Shown one piece after another: positions 1-9,178 of a DNA stretch of 64,000 bases. The stretch covers positions 806,001-870,000 of the forward strand of contig CP116670.1 of the NCBI GenBank assembly GCA_028370155.1, read 5' to 3'. The notes under the pieces are model-generated. The model was given only the letters and a program-made list of their open reading frames with translations. It was not told the origin of the DNA and did not search any database. The stretch comes from Arthrobacter sp. OVS8 (lineage in GTDB: Bacteria > Actinomycetota > Actinomycetes > Actinomycetales > Micrococcaceae). A program made the translations under genes and the position numbers. The first letter of the stretch is position 1. Each line of letters opens with the position of its first letter.

Positions 1-448
1 CGGAACAGATGATGGGCCTGTTCGCCAGCAACCTTCAGGCCATGATTGCCTCGCCCGGCATAGCCGGAAAACAAGCGGCAGCCGGAGAACCAGCGGCTGC
101 CAGCGGGGCGTCCGCGCCCGGGCTGGATGCGGAGGCTGAAGCGGCGGCCGCTGCGGCGAAGGTCTCCGCACCGACGGCCCCCGCCCCGGCGGCGGAACTT
201 CCGGGCGTGCCGCCGGGTGCCGTGCCCGCGGCACCCTCAAGGGCGTCCGCGCCCGCACCGGCGCCCGCCCCGCCGGCAGTCTGGACGCCCTCAGCCTCGC
301 GAAGGGGCTCGCGGCGGAGCAGCTGTCCAGCCCAGGGAAGGTCCTGGCCCTCGTGGCGGTGGTGGGGTGTGTCTCGTACTGGGCGGGCCGGTGCTCGGCG
401 TTCCGGCTGATCCGGGCGATCGGGAGGCTGAAGACCGACCGTGCGTGA
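1..448 (+). CDS. C-terminal part of a CoxG-like SRPBCC membrane-anchored protein (partial, frameshifted)
   Basis: Only the tail is in the window. It has a short conserved end (EQMMGLFASNLQAM), a long Ala/Pro linker, then one hydrophobic helix (VLALVAVVGCVSYW) followed by a basic end. This layout is that of CoxG-type proteins (carbon monoxide dehydrogenase subunit G family, SRPBCC fold) that carry a C-terminal anchor. The linker and the anchor lie in different frames, with the break near 275. The stop at 446-448 overlaps the GTG start of the next gene, an XdhC protein, which fits a molybdenum hydroxylase cluster lying upstream. The catalytic domain is not seen, so the family call rests on tail and context. 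Confidence 0.5.
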
Positions 449-1566
449 TGTCCTGGCAGCCCTGATGCCCGGCTGGCGGAAAGGTGACACCGCCGGCCTC
501 GCCACCGTCGTGAGCACGTTCAAATCCGCCCCCGGCTTCCCGGCGCGTCGATGCTCGTGACCGCCGACGGCGACGCGGTGGGCTCGGTCTCCGGCGGCTG
601 CGTCGAGGGCGCCGTGTATGAGCTGGCCACGCAGGTCAAAGAGGACGGCACCCCCGTTCTGGTGCGCTACGGAATCAGCGACGACGACGCGTTCGCCGTG
701 GGCCTGACCTGCGGCGGGATCATCGACATCTTCGTCGAGCCGGTGTCCCGGCAAAGCTTTGCCGAACTCGACGCCGTCAGGGCGGACATCGCCGGCGAGC
801 GCCGCGTCGGGGTGGCCACCGTGATCGAGCACCCCGACAGCAGCTGGCTGGGACGGCACCTGATCGTGCGGCCGGACGGCTTCGAGGGCGACCTCGGTTC
901 CGAGCGGGCCAACCATGCAGTGGGCGATGACACCCAGGGGCTCCTGGCCGCGGGCCGCTCCGGCATCCTGAGCTACGGCCCCGACGGGGAGCGTCTGGAC
1001 GCCGGGATGCGCGTTTTCTTCGCAAGTTACGCCCCGCCGCCGCGAATGCTGGTCTTCGGCGCGATCGACTTCGCCTCGGCGCTGGCCCGGCTGGGCACCT
1101 TCCTGGGCTACCGCGTCACGGTGTGCGACGCCCGCGCAGTTTTCGCGACGCCCGCGCGCTTTCCCGATGCCGCCGAGGTGGTCAACGCCTGGCCGCACCG
1201 CTACCTTGCCGGGCAGCTGGACCAGGGCCTGGTGGATGAGCGAACGGTGCTGTGCGTCCTCACCCACGATCCGAAGTTCGATATTCCGTTGCTGGAAGTT
1301 GCCCTGCGCGGCCGGCCGGTCGCCTTCATCGGTGCCATGGGTTCGCGCCGGACCCATGCGGACCGGATCGCCAGGTTGCGCGAGGCGGGCCTGGACGACG
1401 AGGAGCTGGCCCGGCTGCACAGCCCGGTGGGCCTGGACCTCGGCGCCCGGACCCCGAGGAGACAGCCGTGTCCATCGCAGCGGAGTTCATCGCCAAGCAG
1501 TGGAGCGGAAGCGGGGAACCACTCCGGCGGCTCGGCGAGCGCATCCACCACGACGAGCAGCATTGA
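441..1566 (+). CDS. XdhC/CoxF family molybdenum-hydroxylase maturation protein (two frameshifts)
   Basis: XdhC proteins bind molybdenum cofactor and help insert the sulfurated form into xanthine or CO dehydrogenases. The GTG start at 441 overlaps the upstream stop and gives VRDVLAALMPGWRKG. A one-base loss near 531 then puts the conserved GASMLVTADGDAVGSVSGG segment in another frame. The C-terminal Rossmann-like domain is clear (RMLVFGAIDFASALA, then VAFIGAMGSRRTHADR). A second break near 1457 restores the usual ending, finishing in HHDEQH. The N-terminal CxxG-type motif of the family is present as GGCVEGAVYEL. It is probably co-transcribed with the CoxG-like gene, and the enzyme it serves must lie upstream of the window. 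Confidence 0.85.
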
Positions 1567-1575
1567 CCGGGCACC

Positions 1576-2249
1576 GTGATCGGAAACGAGGTCCTGCGCT
1601 GGGGGCTGACGGCTCTGTTGCTGGCAGCGTCGCTGTATGCGGCGTTCCGCGCCGGCCGCCCGTCGCCTCCCGCCACCCGGGTGGGGTTTGGTCTCCATGC
1701 CGCGATGATGTTCGCCATGGTGCTGATGGTCGTCCCCGGACTCCATGGGCCCGCACTCCCCCAGATCCTGCTCTTCGGCCTCGCTGCGTGGTGGTTCGGC
1801 CTCCGGGCGGTCGCCTGGCGACCGGCGCCCGCCGGGATGCATGCGCCCGCCGCCAGGCGCGCGGTGGGCCGGCGCGCGGGAACGGCGGCCGTGGCACGTT
1901 GCTGTACAACGCGCTGACCATGGCCGCCATGGCCTACATGCTGGCGGCCATGGCTGTGCATGACGCCGGCGCCTCGCTGGCGGGTCCTTCAGCCGCGGGC
2001 ATCCCGGGCGAGGCTGCGCACCACGGCGGACCCGCCGTCGGGCTGTCCCTGCCGGGGGCGGAACAAGGCTGGGGCAGCCAGTCCGCCGTCGTCCTGGCAG
2101 TAGCCTTCGGCGTGGCAGGAGCCCTGTGGGCCTTCGTCCTGCTCCGGGGGCTCCGTCCGCACGCCCGCCGGGCCAGCGGCGACACATTGCTGGAGCTCGC
2201 GGGCGCGACGGCGATGGCAGTCATGTTTGCAGGGCTCGCGGGGGCCTGA
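1576..2249 (+). CDS. DUF5134 multi-spanning membrane protein (one frameshift)
   Basis: The GTG start lies 9 bases after the XdhC stop. The product has about six hydrophobic helices, including LTALLLAASLYAAF, HAAMMFAMVLMVV, ILLFGLAAWWFGL and a last helix ending in VMFAGLAGA. The pattern and the His/Met-rich third and fourth segments fit the actinobacterial DUF5134 family, whose function is unknown. The frame changes near 1875. The second half continues as LLYNALTMAAMAYMLAAMAV with a long extracytoplasmic loop before helix five. Tight spacing suggests transcription with xdhC, but I have no functional link between them. Confidence 0.65.
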
Positions 2250-2298
2250 CCGGCCGTGCGTTAGGCGCCCGGGCCGCCGTCGGGCGTAAGCTCGTGCC

Positions 2299-2918
2299 AT
2301 GGCGAGATATTTCGATGTTCACCCGGACAACCCCCAGGCCCGTTCCATCAGCCAGGCAGTGGACATCGTCCGTTCCGGCGGGCTGATCGCCTATCCCACT
2401 GACTCCTGCTACGCGCTTGGCGCGCAGATCGGGAACAAGGAGGCCCTCGACCGGATCCGGAGCATCCGCCAGCTCGATAGCAAGCACCACTTCACGCTGG
2501 TCTGCAAGGACTTCGCGCAGCTGGGCCAGTTCGTGCAGATCGACAATGACGTGTTCCGCAGCATCAAGGCCGTCACGCCCGGGAGCTACACCTTCATCCT
2601 GCCCGCCACCAAGGAAGTCCCCAAGCGGCTGCTGCACCCGAAGAAGAAGACGGTGGGCGTGCGGATCCCGGACAACAAGGTGGTCCAGGCTTTGCTGGCT
2701 GAACTGGGCGAGCCGCTGCTCTCCAGCACTCTGCTGCTGCCGGATGAGGAAGAACCGCTGACGCAGGGCTGGGAAATCAAGGAACGGCTGGAGCACGTGG
2801 TGGACGCCGTCGTCGACTCCGGCGACTGCGGCGCGGAGCCGACCACTGTCATTGACTACTCGGGCGGCACGGCGGAAGTCGTCCGGCGAGGCATGGGCGA
2901 CCCTCGCGCTTCGAATAA
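2299..2918 (+). CDS. YciO/YrdC/Sua5 family protein (frameshift at the end)
   Basis: The protein belongs to the Sua5/YciO/YrdC fold, whose characterised members make threonylcarbamoyl-AMP for tRNA t6A37. YciO-type members are RNA-binding paralogues with less certain activity. Seen here are the SGGLIAYPTDSCYALG motif near residue 27, KHHFTLVCKDF, and VGVRIPDN. At about 206 residues it matches the YciO subgroup and lacks the Sua5 C-terminal domain. One base seems lost at 2901-2904. The natural end is then GDPSRFE with TAA at 2916-2918, whereas the literal frame runs on to 3054 through sequence antisense to the next gene. Confidence 0.85.
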
Positions 2919-2933
2919 CCCCGCCCGAGGGAC

Positions 2934-3233
2934 CTACGCGGAAGCGGTCCCGGCCGAATCGGCGTCGTCCGACGCCCGGTTCCGGAGCCAGCGGCGCGAC
3001 AGGTCCACCACAGCGACAAGTCCGGCGAGGGGCGTGAGTACGGCCGCGGCGTAGACGAAGAGCAACCAGCTGAGCGTCGTCAGCAGCGTCTGATGGTTGC
3101 TCAGCAGGGAGAGTCCGCCGAAGAGCCCGATGCCCCAAAACAAAACCACTCCGGCCAGTACCCCCGCGGCGGGGAAGTACTCGCTCGAGACAGCGGTCTT
3201 CACGGTGCTCTGCAAAATCATCAAGGTTTTCAT
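2934..3233 (-). CDS. Small two- to three-helix membrane protein
   Basis: A 99-residue protein on the reverse strand, convergent with the YciO gene. A strong Shine-Dalgarno GAGGAGG stands just before the ATG, which fixes the start. Two long hydrophobic stretches are visible (AAGVLAGVVLFWGIGLFGGL and LSWLLFVYAAAVLTPLAGLV), followed by a short basic and acidic tail. I do not recognise the family. The good ribosome site and clean membrane pattern argue that it is a real gene rather than a shadow. Confidence 0.7.
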   Translation of the reverse strand: MKTLMILQSTVKTAVSSEYFPAAGVLAGVVLFWGIGLFGGLSLLSNHQTLLTTLSWLLFVYAAAVLTPLAGLVAVVDLSRRWLRNRASDDADSAGTASA

Positions 3234-3407
3234 GGACCCTCCTCATGCCTGGCGGTGGAGAGAATCCGCCGGGGTCAATTCCAAGTATGGGGCCCGCCGC
3301 CACCGGATTTTCGACGAAAGCCCGCGACGTGACCAAGCTAACGAACGTCGCTCCGGATACCTGCGCTGAGCCTGACCGGAACCGCCGGGTGGTGGCATGA
3401 TGGGCCC

Positions 3408-3998
3408 ATGAGCCGAGTCACGTGCGATCTGACCATCTCCCTCGACGGATTCGTCGCCGGCCCGAACCAGAGCCTCGCGGAACCTTTGGGCGAGGGCGGT
3501 GAGCGGCTGCACAGGTGGATGTTCGAAGAACCCGGGCCCAACGCCGCCGCGCTCGAAGGCATCCTCGAGGCCGGCGCCTACATCATGGGACGGAACATGT
3601 TCGCAGGTCCCGGGGTATGGGACGAGGAATGGCGGGGATGGTGGGGTGAGGAGCCGCCGTATCACGCACCCGTGTTTGTGCTCACCCATCATCCACGCGA
3701 GCCCCTGGAGATGCACGGCGGCACGACGTTCAACTTCGTGACCGACGGGATCGAATCGGCGCTGGCCCAGGCACAGACGGCCGCCGGCAGCAAGGACGTG
3801 GCCATTGCCGGAGGCGCGCAGACCGTCCGGCAGTACCTTTCGGCGGGGCTGATCGACGAGTTGCGGCTCCACATCGCGCCCATCGTCCTCGGAGCGGGCG
3901 AGCGGCTGCTGGACGGCGTCGCGGACCTCCAGCTTGAACCGACGGAAGTGAACGGTACCGGCCTGGTCACCCACGTGCGCTACCGGGTGCTCCGCTGA
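3408..3998 (+). CDS. Dihydrofolate reductase family protein (RibD C-terminal-like)
   Basis: A 196-residue protein with the RibD C-terminal/dihydrofolate-reductase fold, an NADPH-dependent reductase family often called DfrA/YwjB-like. Visible marks are the N-terminal strand and loop TISLDGFVAGPNQ, the YIMGRNMF segment, FVLTHHPREPL, the nucleotide-binding VAIAGGAQTVRQYL, and the closing LRLHIAPIVLGAGERLL. The natural substrate is not evident. It is complete with no frame break and seems to be a single-gene unit. A second family member lies on the opposite strand at 5315-5896, but the two are not close copies. Confidence 0.85.
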   Translation: MSRVTCDLTISLDGFVAGPNQSLAEPLGEGGERLHRWMFEEPGPNAAALEGILEAGAYIMGRNMFAGPGVWDEEWRGWWGEEPPYHAPVFVLTHHPREPLEMHGGTTFNFVTDGIESALAQAQTAAGSKDVAIAGGAQTVRQYLSAGLIDELRLHIAPIVLGAGERLLDGVADLQLEPTEVNGTGLVTHVRYRVLR

Positions 3999-4181
3999 AA
4001 ATCTGACGCCCACTCGCCGGGCGGAGCCGGGCGGCGCCACCGGGAAACGGGTACCCTCCCGCCCCACCTGGACTGGCGGTACAGGAGTGCACGACGGTCC
4101 GGTCCGCACTTCAGGTGCACCGAGGCAGCGCCGTACTGGGCTTGTTGCAGCGGCAGGCGACTTCCGCCTAGTGTTCGGATC

Positions 4182-4809
4182 ATGGCCGCGCCTGGGGACC
4201 CGCTCGTTGTGGACAACGCACGACGCCGACACTGCTGTCCCTGGGGTGGCTCGCCGTCGTCGCCCTCACCGCCGCGTGCGGGTCTGCTCCGCCCCGGTTG
4301 CCGCGGCCAACGAAGAAGCAGTCACCAAGCCACACGCGGCCACGGCAGCCCCATCGACGGGAGCCGGACTGTCACCGGGCATGACCATCGCGCCGCCCCC
4401 GCCGGCGCCGCCCGCCCCCGCCATGCAGGGTGCAGATGAATGTTCGCCCCAGCGTGCAGAGGACGCCGCGGCCGCCGGAAACTTGGAGTGTCAGTACTTC
4501 ACGTCAGGTTCCATGATGCCGGCTGCTGTGCCCCGCGGTTCGGGAATGAGCTCCGGCGACTACGCCGTGAGGTTCGGCAGCGTTGGCGGCCATCCGCTAA
4601 TGACTGTGCGGATCCCGTGTGCTTCTTACACGGTCAGCGTCAGCATTGCGGACGAAACGATCACGCCGGATCCGGCGACACTGGAAACTCTTCAGGGCAA
4701 GTGCGACTTCCCGTGGGACCAGGAACAGGCACGGATGCACCGCTACCTTAAGGCGCCGCTCCAGTTCGCGCGGAGGGAAAATAGAATCGTGCTGCATAAC
4801 CCGGAGTGA
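4182..4809 (+). CDS. Putative secreted lipoprotein with META-like C-terminal domain (two frameshifts)
   Basis: The N terminus contains a signal peptide with lipobox (LAVVALTAAC), then a Pro/Ala/Thr linker, then a beta-rich domain of about 100 residues (TVRIPCASYTVSVSIADE, then LETLQGKCDFPW). The domain resembles META/HslJ-type lipoproteins. The signal peptide, the start codon at 4182 and the mature domain lie in three frames, with breaks near 4226 and 4292. Restoring them gives one protein of about 208 residues anchored outside the membrane. Two cysteines in the domain could form a disulfide. The function is unknown and the start is uncertain because of the breaks. Confidence 0.6.
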
Positions 4810-4991
4810 GGAGTCACCCTTTTCCGCACTCCCTATGAGGCCACCTGATCCCGCCCAAAGCGGCAGTATCGGCGGTTTAGCGGAGGTGCGGCGAGCTACG
4901 ATGGAGCTCTCTCTGGAAATAGCCGAGCCGCCGTGACGCCGCCACGCCAGGATCCATGGCGCCTGGAGCAGTCCAAGGTTAGGCTGTCGCC

Positions 4992-5228
4992 ATGTCAGGA
5001 CATTGGTTTTTGCACTCATCCTCGTGGGTCTTCCCCGTCGCCACAGTGCTTTCCGGTATCGCCGGTTGGTACTTGATGTCCAAAGTGCTGCATGGAGAAG
5101 GCCCGCTCGACCTTGGTTTCTATTGGGTGACGCTTGGCCTGGGCCTGCTGGCTTATGCAGTCTGCGGGATGTCTGCATTGGTCTGGCTTCGAAATGCACT
5201 GACAGCGCGGAATGATTCGAAGGACTGA
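4992..5228 (+). CDS. Small two-helix membrane protein
   Basis: A 78-residue protein with two predicted transmembrane helices (VFPVATVLSGIAGWYLM and VTLGLGLLAYAVCGMSALVWL) separated by a short loop, and a charged C terminus. No family is recognised. It stands alone between a lipoprotein gene and a convergent reductase gene, and no strong ribosome site precedes the ATG. Coding status rests on the membrane pattern and on the absence of a better reading of this stretch. Confidence 0.5.
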   Translation: MSGHWFLHSSSWVFPVATVLSGIAGWYLMSKVLHGEGPLDLGFYWVTLGLGLLAYAVCGMSALVWLRNALTARNDSKD

Positions 5229-5314
5229 GCCGCACGGGTGCTAGGACAGCGAGCGGAGGCCCGATCCTGTGTCACCGTTCGCAGTGGGCTTCTTCGCGTA
5301 CCCGCTCAGATCGC

Positions 5315-5896
5315 TCAACGGCGCACCCGATAGCGCAGGTGAAGCACCCGGTTGCCCTGGATCACCACGTCGGGATCCTCCAACAGGTGCTGTGCATGGA
5401 CCGACCCGAAGAAGCGCTTGCCGGACCCGAACACGACGGGTGCGACGTCCATGCGCACCTCGTCGACCAGACCCGCGGCAAGCATCTGGCCACCGACGTC
5501 GCCAGCGGCGACCTCGACGATGCGCTCACCCGCAAGCTCCTGCGCCTTGGCCATGGCTGCCTCGACGCCCTCGACGAAGTGAAACGGCGCCTCTGGGTCC
5601 CAGCCCTCAGGCTCCGGCCGGTGCGTCACGACGACCACGTGGTCGATCCCGCTCGGAGGCTTCCCGTCCCAGCCGTCCGTCATGTCGAAGACGTGGCGGC
5701 CGACGACGGTCGTCCCGATCTGGTCCCAGTACGGCCGGGTGTAGTCGTAGGACGTCTGCGACACCTTCAACTCGCCGCTCTCGTCCAACGGCACGTCACC
5801 GCTGGACAACCAGTCGAACAGGGGTCCGGGCTGGTCGTTCTCGTCCGCGATGAAGCCGTCCACCGACACCGAGCTGTACATGACCACCTTGCCCAC
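5315..5896 (-). CDS. Dihydrofolate reductase family protein
   Basis: A 193-residue reductase-fold protein of the RibD C-terminal/DHFR-like family. It begins GKVVMYSSVSVDGFIADEND, has TTVVGRHVFDMTDGW and VVVVTHRPEPEGW in the core, and ends RMDVAPVVFGSGKRFFG followed by LHLRYRVRR. The family uses NADPH, but the true substrate of these stand-alone members is mostly unknown. The reverse complement of ggagagccc before the start supplies a ribosome site. It is complete and in one frame, and differs clearly in sequence from the family member at 3408-3998. Confidence 0.85.
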   Translation of the reverse strand: MGKVVMYSSVSVDGFIADENDQPGPLFDWLSSGDVPLDESGELKVSQTSYDYTRPYWDQIGTTVVGRHVFDMTDGWDGKPPSGIDHVVVVTHRPEPEGWDPEAPFHFVEGVEAAMAKAQELAGERIVEVAAGDVGGQMLAAGLVDEVRMDVAPVVFGSGKRFFGSVHAQHLLEDPDVVIQGNRVLHLRYRVRR

Positions 5897-6004
5897 GGGG
5901 CTCTCCTTCGCTTTGCGGTGCCCCCAGATTAGCGGCTCTTCGCGGTTCGCGGCAGGCTGGCCTGCAACATATGTTGTCGCGTTCGTTGCCTTGTAGGTGT
6001 CCGG

Positions 6005-6271
6005 TTAGTCCCTGCGGGCTCTAACTGCATGCACGAGGCGCCGCGCGAAGTAGACGACGGCGACCACGCTCACCGTCGCCAAAATCCACGTGCCATCCAT
6101 GCTGAGCGCGGGGCCGCTAGTACACATGCTCGTAGCGCCAGACTCGATTGTGTAGTCAACGCACTCGCCCCGTTTATACCCCAGAAGCGTTATGTTCACG
6201 GTGATCAAGAGGAGGATCGCGACGGCCCAAGGCCACCATCGCGGTGAACGGAATCGCGGCGTTTCATCCAT
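6005..6271 (-). CDS. Small two-helix membrane protein
   Basis: An 88-residue protein with an N-terminal basic segment, a first helix (WWPWAVAILLLITVNITLLGY), an extracytoplasmic loop with two cysteines (RGECVDYTIESGATSMCTSG) that could pair, and a second helix (WILATVSVVAVVYFARRL). The family is unknown. It is transcribed away from the umuDC operon, so the interval 6272-6423 is a divergent promoter region. Confidence 0.55.
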   Translation of the reverse strand: MDETPRFRSPRWWPWAVAILLLITVNITLLGYKRGECVDYTIESGATSMCTSGPALSMDGTWILATVSVVAVVYFARRLVHAVRARRD

Positions 6272-6394
6272 GCAGTCACCCTACTGATCGGGCCATCAAA
6301 TTTCTTCAGTGATCCGGATCCGGACCCCTGCCGTCATACCCTGCAATTCATCCAAGTCTGCCCAATGTCAGCGCCCCGGGCTACACTGAATATA

Positions 6395-6410
6395 TCGAAC
6401 ATATATTCGA
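6395..6410. promoter_or_regulatory. LexA (SOS) box upstream of umuDC
   Basis: The sequence TCGAACATATATTCGA differs at one position from the actinobacterial SOS consensus TCGAAC-N4-GTTCGA. It ends 13 bases before the umuD GTG start, where a bound LexA repressor would block initiation. Position, symmetry and the nature of the genes behind it (UmuD-like protease and Y-family polymerase) agree. Confidence 0.85.
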
Positions 6411-6423
6411 ATAAAGGTGTGTT

Positions 6424-6855
6424 GTGGGCGTACTCATCGGGCCCCGCGTGATAGGCGCGGGCACTTCTCTGCTATCGGTCCTTATCTCGCCGGTGCCGGT
6501 TGCCGCCGGCTACCCTTCTCCCGCGCAGGACTACTTTGACGGCCGTATCGACCTCAACGAACACCTCATCAAGGACATCACCAGCACCTACGTCGTCAGG
6601 GTGTCCGGTGACTCCATGGAGCGTGCCGGGATCAGCGACGGCGACGAGCTGATTGTGAACCGCGCCCTCGAGCCCCGGGACGGCTGCGTCGTCGTCGCGG
6701 TCCTCGACGGCGAGCTCACGGTCAAGAGGCTGCGCATCACGACGTCCGGCGTCGTGTTGCAGGCCGACAACCCGCGGTACCCGGACATCCGGGTTCCCGT
6801 CTTGTCGGACCTGGTCATCTGGGGCGTCGCGACCCGCTGCCTGCACCATGTCTAG
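6424..6855 (+). CDS. umuD: UmuD-like S24 self-processing protein
   Basis: This is the LexA/UmuD-type serine-lysine protease that cleaves itself after RecA activation and then serves the UmuC polymerase. The cleavage bond is probably A28-G29 in VAAGYPSP. The nucleophile is Ser64 in SGDSM and the general base Lys101 in LTVKRL. Length (143 residues) and the block RIDLNEHLI match E. coli UmuD well. It starts with GTG at 6424 directly after a LexA box, and its end overlaps the polymerase gene by 8 bases. The gene is intact. Confidence 0.9.
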   Translation: MGVLIGPRVIGAGTSLLSVLISPVPVAAGYPSPAQDYFDGRIDLNEHLIKDITSTYVVRVSGDSMERAGISDGDELIVNRALEPRDGCVVVAVLDGELTVKRLRITTSGVVLQADNPRYPDIRVPVLSDLVIWGVATRCLHHV

Positions 6856-8138
6856 GGCCATGCCGGGCCGGGGCAGTGTGGCCCTTGTCGATGTGAACTG
6901 CTTCTACGCCAGCGCCGAACGCGCCTTCGACCCCTCCCTGGAAGGCCGTCCGCTGGTGGTGCTCTCCAACAACGACGGCTGCGCGGTCACCCGCTCCCCC
7001 GAAGCGAAAGCACTCGGGATCAGCCTCGGCGAACCGTGGTTCAAGCTCGCACCGCGGGCGAAGGAATGGGGGCTGGTGGCACGATCCAGCAACTACGAGC
7101 TCTACGGCGACATCAGCGCCCGGGTGATGGAACTCCTCGGCCGCTACTCGGCCTGGCTGGAGGTCTACAGCATCGACGAGGCCTTCCTCGGCGTCAACGG
7201 CACCCCGGAGGAGCTGCAGCGGCTGGGCCACACCATGAAAACCGCGGTGCGCCGCAACGTCGGCGTCCCCGTCTGCGTCGGCATCGCCGGCACCAAGACC
7301 CTGGCGAAGCTGGCCAACAAGTGGGCCAAGCACAATCCGGCGTTCGACGGCGTCTGCCACTGGGACGCTGTCCCCGCCGCCCAGCAGGAGAAACTCATGG
7401 CGGGCCTGTCCGTGATCGAGCTCTGGGGAGTGGCCGCGCGCCTGACCAAACGGCTGAACGCGCAGAATATTTACACCGTCCTGGACCTGGCCCGCGCAGA
7501 CCCCATCAAGATCAGGGACCGCTTCTCGGTGGTGCTGATGCGGACGGTCCTGGAGCTCAACGGGACACCGTGCATCCCCTGGAAGAGGAACGGATCGGCC
7601 GCGACCAGCTCATCTTCAGCCGTTCCTTTGCCACGCCGATCACCACCGGCGCCGGGCTGCGCCAGGTGCTGGGCATCTACGCCCAGCAGGCCAGCGCCCG
7701 GCTGGCGAGGCACCGGCTCCAGGCCAAGCTCCTGACGGCGTTCGCCGCCACATCTTACTACAACCCGCAGGAGAGCTCAAGCCCCACCGTGTGCGTGCCT
7801 TTGCCGATGCCCACCGCCGACCCGGTCCTCCTGGCGAGGGCGGCGTACGCCCTGCTCCCCGGATTGACGACGGCGTCAAGTACGTCCGTGCGGGAATCAT
7901 GGTCACCGATCTGCGCCCCACCGACAACCAGGCGCCGCTGGCAATCTTCGAGAATCCGCACGAGGAACGGGGCATCGGCACACTGCTGGAGGACGTCAGC
8001 CGGAGGTACGGGCGGGGTTCGATCGGCCTCGGCTTCGCCGGAATCCGGGGCGGACCGGATTGGAGCATGAAACGCGACATGCTGTCTCCGCGGTACACGA
8101 CGCACTGGGCCGAACTCCCCGTGGTCAAAGCCGCGTGA
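6848..8138 (+). CDS. umuC: UmuC-like Y-family DNA polymerase V subunit (two frameshifts)
   Basis: Catalytic subunit of an error-prone translesion polymerase. The palm-domain acids lie in [17 protein letters not shown] near the N terminus and in the YSIDEAFL motif near residue 105. The thumb has [18 protein letters not shown], and the little-finger domain contains [15 protein letters not shown]. The C terminus carries the DUF4113-like end [13 protein letters not shown]. One-base losses near 7577 and 7860 split the literal reading into three frames, and the full product would be about 430 residues. It overlaps umuD by 8 bases, so the two are translationally coupled and share the LexA box. If the breaks were real, the polymerase would be inactive. 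Confidence 0.9.
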
Positions 8139-8193
8139 CCGTCCTCAGCCCAGCGCCGAAACGTTGCCAACGGAAGGGCTGCAGCCGGTCCGG

Positions 8194-9155
8194 TCAAACG
8201 GCGACGGCCAGCGCCTGCTGCAGGAACGAGTCGAGAACCCTGCCGGCGTTCTCCTGCATGCGCCGGGATTCCTCGGCGGCATGCTTTGTGCACTTGGGTC
8301 CGTGCAACCGCTCCCCAGGTACAGCAGCGCCGCAAGGACTTCAGAGAGTTCCGTGTTTCCCTCGGCGCGCTGCCGCAGCAGCCTCAGGTGAGCGGCCTGC
8401 AGAGCCGGTCCCGGGGCGCAGCCCAGGTCGCGGTCAAACAGCCGGCGGCAGCGCTCGTAAGCCGACAGCCCCTCTACGGGAAGGCCGGCCTGTTCGTATC
8501 CCGCAACAAGAATGGTCCACGCACGTTCGTTGAGCGGTTCGGACTGGACAGCGGACTGCGCCAGCGAAATGGTCAGGTCTGGTTTGTCCAGAAAGGCCGC
8601 GGTCTCGGCCGCGAGGACCTGTGCGGCGACCTTTTCGGCAGCATGCCGCAGCCGGGCCTCTTCTGCCCAGTCAGCCACCAGTTCAAAACCCAGCAGCGGC
8701 TCGGCGGCCATCTCCAGGGCCTGCATGGACAGCGTATGGGCCTCGGCCGGAGCGGCGTGCCGGGCCTCATTGAGCAACTGCTGGAACATCGAGAGATCCA
8801 GTTCCACCAACTGAGGGTCCAGTACGTAACCGCTGTTCGCGGTGCGAAGCGGACCCGTCTTGGTGTTGCCCGGCTGGATCGCCCTGCGAATGCCGCTGAC
8901 ATAGCTCTCCAGGGTGGCGACGGCGCCGCTGCTGGCCCGGGGTCCCCACAGGATCTCCACAAGGCGCGCTTTGGAAACAGGTGTCCCCAGGTTCAGCAAA
9001 AGAATTTCCAGAATGTGCCGGGGCTTGCAGCCACCCAGGTCCGCAGCGGTGAGCACTGCGCCATTTCGTCGGATCTCAAATGTTCCGAATAGTCGTACCG
9101 AAATTACCGGCGTTGCACCGCGCAAGTTATCCACATCGATCTCCGATTTCCCCAT
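8194..9155 (-). CDS. SARP/AfsR-type transcriptional regulator with BTAD domain (frameshift near the end)
   Basis: The N-terminal part is an OmpR-like winged helix (ISVRLFGTFEIRRNG, then KPRHILEILLLNLG). It is followed by a bacterial transcriptional activation domain with TPR-like helices (LLNEARHAAPAEAHTL to FDRDLGCAPGPALQAA). Such SARP proteins activate pathway genes in actinobacteria, often for secondary metabolism, though no biosynthetic cluster is visible here. A break near 8305 seems to hide the true ending, a helix finishing in FLQQALAVAV with TGA at 8194-8196. It stands alone, divergent from a 680-base gene-free region. No clear ribosome site precedes the ATG. Confidence 0.8.
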
Positions 9156-9178
9156 TTAGAACTTAATCACTATTCGGA
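9084..9178. repeat. Inverted repeat flanking the SARP start codon
   Basis: TCCGAATAGT at 9084-9093 and ACTATTCGGA at 9169-9178 are exact reverse complements, 10 bases each. One arm lies about codon 21-24 of the regulator gene and the other 14-23 bases before its ATG. It could be a paired operator or an mRNA stem that hides the translation start. Confidence 0.5.

Noticed and set aside
35..1420. Long reverse-strand open frame opposite xdhC
   Set aside because: It is a shadow produced by GC-rich third positions. No domain is visible and it is antisense to a recognised gene. The same applies to the long reverse frames at 2221-3336, 10337-11605, 18946-20289 and 21563-22681.
7560..7600. Programmed ribosomal frameshift in umuC
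   Set aside because: There is no slippery heptamer with a downstream structure, and the same type of break occurs in dozens of unrelated genes.
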